DNA of 55,657 bases from positions 1 to 55,657 of the forward strand of contig JAJQDI010000029.1 of NCBI GenBank assembly GCA_021202275.1. The letters run 5' to 3'. The translations under genes were made by a program, and so were the position numbers. Source of the stretch: Bacteroides sp. Its GTDB lineage: Bacteria > Bacteroidota > Bacteroidia > Bacteroidales > Bacteroidaceae. The notes beneath the pieces were generated by a model. The model saw only the letters and a list, made by a program, of their open reading frames with translations, did not search any database and was not told the DNA's origin. Below, piece by piece: positions 53,995 through 55,657 of this stretch (its first letter is position 1; each line of letters starts with the position of its first letter).

Positions 53995-55158
53995 ATGAAG
54001 AAAACATTACTTACTGCTATTGTCTGGCTGTGTGGCATGGGACTTTTTGCCCAGGAAGGATTTCAGTTTACTACCATCAAAGAGATCCCGGTGACTCCTA
54101 CCAAAAACCAGAACCGTTCGAGTACCTGCTGGAGCTATTCGGGACTGGGACTGCTGGAAGCGGAGTTGCTGCGCACAGGCAAAGGGGAATATGACCTCGC
54201 CGAGATGTTTGTTGTACACCATACCATGACAGACCGTGCCGAAAGATACATCCGTCTGCATGGAGAAAGTTCGTTCTCTCCCGGAGGAAGTTTCTACGAT
54301 GTATTGTTCTGCGTGAAGAACTACGGCATTGTACCCAAAGAGGTGATGCCGGGCATTATGTACGGAGATACACTGCCTGTACACAACGAACTGGACGCGG
54401 TAGCGGAAGGATATGTCAACGCACTTGTCAAAGGTCGTCTGACCAGACTGACCCCGGTATGGAAAAAAGGGCTCAGCGCCATCTATGATACCTATCTGGG
54501 AGAATATCCCGAGCAATTCACTTACCAGGGAAAACAGTATACTCCGAAAACATTCGCTCAATCTCTGGGACTGGATATGAATGACTATGTATCGCTCTCT
54601 TCCTTCACCCACCATCCTTTCTACAGCGAATTTGCTGTGGAAGTACCTGACAACTGGAGAAACGCCCTCTCGTGGAACCTGCCGTTGGACGAATTCATGG
54701 ACGTTATCGACCATGCGTTGAACAACGGCTATACTGTAGCATGGGCCAGTGACGTAAGCGAAGTAGGCTTTTCCAGAGATGGAGTGGCCGTAGTGCCTGT
54801 GGAAGACCCAACCGAACTAACCGGTTCCGATATGGCCCGTTGGACCGGCCTTACCGCAGCCAACAAAAAGAAAGAACTGACCTCCCGTCCGCTGCCGGAA
54901 AAAGAGATCACTCAGGAGTTGCGCCAGATAGCCTACGACAACTGGGAAACCACCGACGATCACGGTATGCTGCTGTACGGACTAGCACAGGATCAGAACG
55001 GAAAAGACTACTACTTAGTAAAAAACTCATGGGGTACCCGTGGCGAATACAACGGCGTTTGGTATGCTTCCAAGGCTTTCGTTGCTTACAAAACAACGAA
55101 TATCGTGGTACATAAGGACGCACTGCCTAAGGATATTGCGAAGAAACTGGGGCTTTAA
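53995..55158 (+). CDS. Secreted C1B cysteine peptidase (PepC/bleomycin-hydrolase type)
   Basis: 387 residues. Signal peptide MKKTLLTAIVWLCGMGLFAQ. Catalytic residues: Q39 and C45 in KNQNRSSTCWSYSG, H323 in DDHGMLLYG, N344 in VKNSWG; papain-type triad complete. Homologues in Bacteroidales are exported aminopeptidases, unlike cytoplasmic PepC. C-terminus KDIAKKLGL. Last gene before the CRISPR array and unrelated to it. Confidence 0.93.
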   Translation: MKKTLLTAIVWLCGMGLFAQEGFQFTTIKEIPVTPTKNQNRSSTCWSYSGLGLLEAELLRTGKGEYDLAEMFVVHHTMTDRAERYIRLHGESSFSPGGSFYDVLFCVKNYGIVPKEVMPGIMYGDTLPVHNELDAVAEGYVNALVKGRLTRLTPVWKKGLSAIYDTYLGEYPEQFTYQGKQYTPKTFAQSLGLDMNDYVSLSSFTHHPFYSEFAVEVPDNWRNALSWNLPLDEFMDVIDHALNNGYTVAWASDVSEVGFSRDGVAVVPVEDPTELTGSDMARWTGLTAANKKKELTSRPLPEKEITQELRQIAYDNWETTDDHGMLLYGLAQDQNGKDYYLVKNSWGTRGEYNGVWYASKAFVAYKTTNIVVHKDALPKDIAKKLGL

Positions 55159-55300
55159 GACTTTTTACTCACAATATCTATATTAATTAAAAGGTATTTC
55201 CTTCTCAAATGTGCTTATTATACTCTATAAAAGTATATGAGAGGAAAATACCCACAAAATTATGTATAACACCATATAAAAATAATTCACTACACTTATC

Positions 55301-55657
55301 GTTGTGATTGGTTGTCAATTACTAATATCTTGATATATTGTAAACACCCCGGCAGGTTGATCTCCAGATAAAAAGACTGTTGTGATTAGCTTTCAAATTA
55401 CTATCTTTGATATATTGTAAACACCAAAACCATAGATATAAAGAAGGACGGAAAGGTTGTGATTAGCTTTCAAATTACTATCTTTGATATATTGTAAACA
55501 CCTGCATCTATGTTGTTACCCAAAAGACATCCGTTGTGATTAGCTTTCAAATTACTATCTTTGATATATTGTAAACACCTTTCCGTTTGATGATATACTC
55601 TTTTGTCTTGTTGTGATTAGCTTTCAAATTACTATCTTTGATATATTGTAAACACCT
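55301..55657 (+). CRISPR. CRISPR array, type II-C repeat, continues past window edge
   Basis: Four identical 47-bp repeats (55379-55425, 55456-55502, 55533-55579, 55610-55656) starting GTTGTGATTAGC and ending GTAAACACC, with 30-bp unique spacers (55349-55378, 55426-55455, 55503-55532, 55580-55609). The first repeat (55301-55348) is 48 bp and degenerate in its 5' two thirds, as expected of an old array end. Length and sequence fit Bacteroidetes Cas9 (II-C) arrays. No cas gene or tracrRNA was found in the window. Each intact repeat holds TTG-N19-TATCTTTG, a promoter core pointing right. The region 55159-55300 before it is AT-rich and holds no gene. Confidence 0.95.

Noticed and set aside
55216..55246. 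Hairpin after the C1B peptidase as terminator or tracrRNA
   Set aside because: The stem around TATACT / AGTATA is weak, lacks a T-run, and shows no complementarity to the CRISPR repeat.
1..55657. tRNA or rRNA genes
   Set aside because: No cloverleaf with a GTTCGA-type T-loop and no rRNA-like block was recognised while reading; a tRNAscan run would settle this.

Overview
This window comes from a Bacteroidetes chromosome, most likely order Bacteroidales (a gut Bacteroides or Parabacteroides type; genus not certain). The evidence is a hybrid two-component sensor, many Cys-lipoproteins and outer-membrane barrels of Bacteroidetes-only families, promoters of the TTTG-N19-TAnnTTTG type, almost no Shine-Dalgarno sequences, and a 47-bp CRISPR repeat of the Bacteroidetes II-C kind. 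Most genes are of medium GC. Several short AT-rich islands (about 4.75-6.67, 22.85-23.9, 32.2-33.6 and 40.1-42.1 kb) look acquired.

Layout. 0-4.7 kb: the C-terminal part of a hybrid two-component regulator, then a split chromate-type transporter. 4.7-8.1 kb: two lipoproteins, a decapitated gene remnant and a GHL10 glycoside-hydrolase-like protein. 8.2-16.8 kb: uvrA, a small outer-membrane protein, cstA, a MITE, a second GHL10 protein and an ATP-grasp protein. 17.5-22.4 kb: an AAA/DUF4143-type ATPase and pyruvate:ferredoxin oxidoreductase. 22.8-29.4 kb: a secreted protein, a LemA-TPM pair, a minimal MGMT, an AraC regulator, a tandem palindrome array, and an MscS-type channel gene broken by an in-frame stop. 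29.7-32.2 kb: an ABC-type ATPase with a TOPRIM (DUF4435) partner and an upstream unknown gene. 33-38.9 kb: a lipoprotein, an EamA exporter, and a lipoprotein plus DUF5723-type barrel pair. 39.0-42.1 kb: a type VI secretion cassette. 42.2-55.2 kb: meaB, a DUF1573 protein, an aldose epimerase-like protein, a pectinesterase-like beta-helix protein, patatin, a Kelch lipoprotein, a DUF4270-type lipoprotein plus barrel operon, and a secreted C1B peptidase. 55.3 kb to the edge: a CRISPR array whose cas genes must lie outside the window.

The most interesting region is 39.0-42.1 kb. A TssD/Hcp tube protein carries an Ig-like linker and a C-terminal toxin-like domain. A run of seven G breaks the frame exactly before the toxin part; six G would restore a fusion of about 520 residues. 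Two ATGA-coupled lipoproteins follow. They share a 338-bp identical 3' half but have a divergent middle, as expected of duplicated, specificity-shuffled immunity genes. Other candidates are the ATPase-TOPRIM pair (PARIS/OLD-like logic), CRISPR repeats that each contain a complete Bacteroidetes promoter, and a 22-bp-period array of TTGCC-N8-GGCAA palindromes upstream of the AraC gene.

The intergenic DNA is full of three small repeat families: GAGACGC palindromes, AATCGTACATCG tandem units and AACTTATCACTTA units. Some act as terminators, and some run into the last codons of genes.
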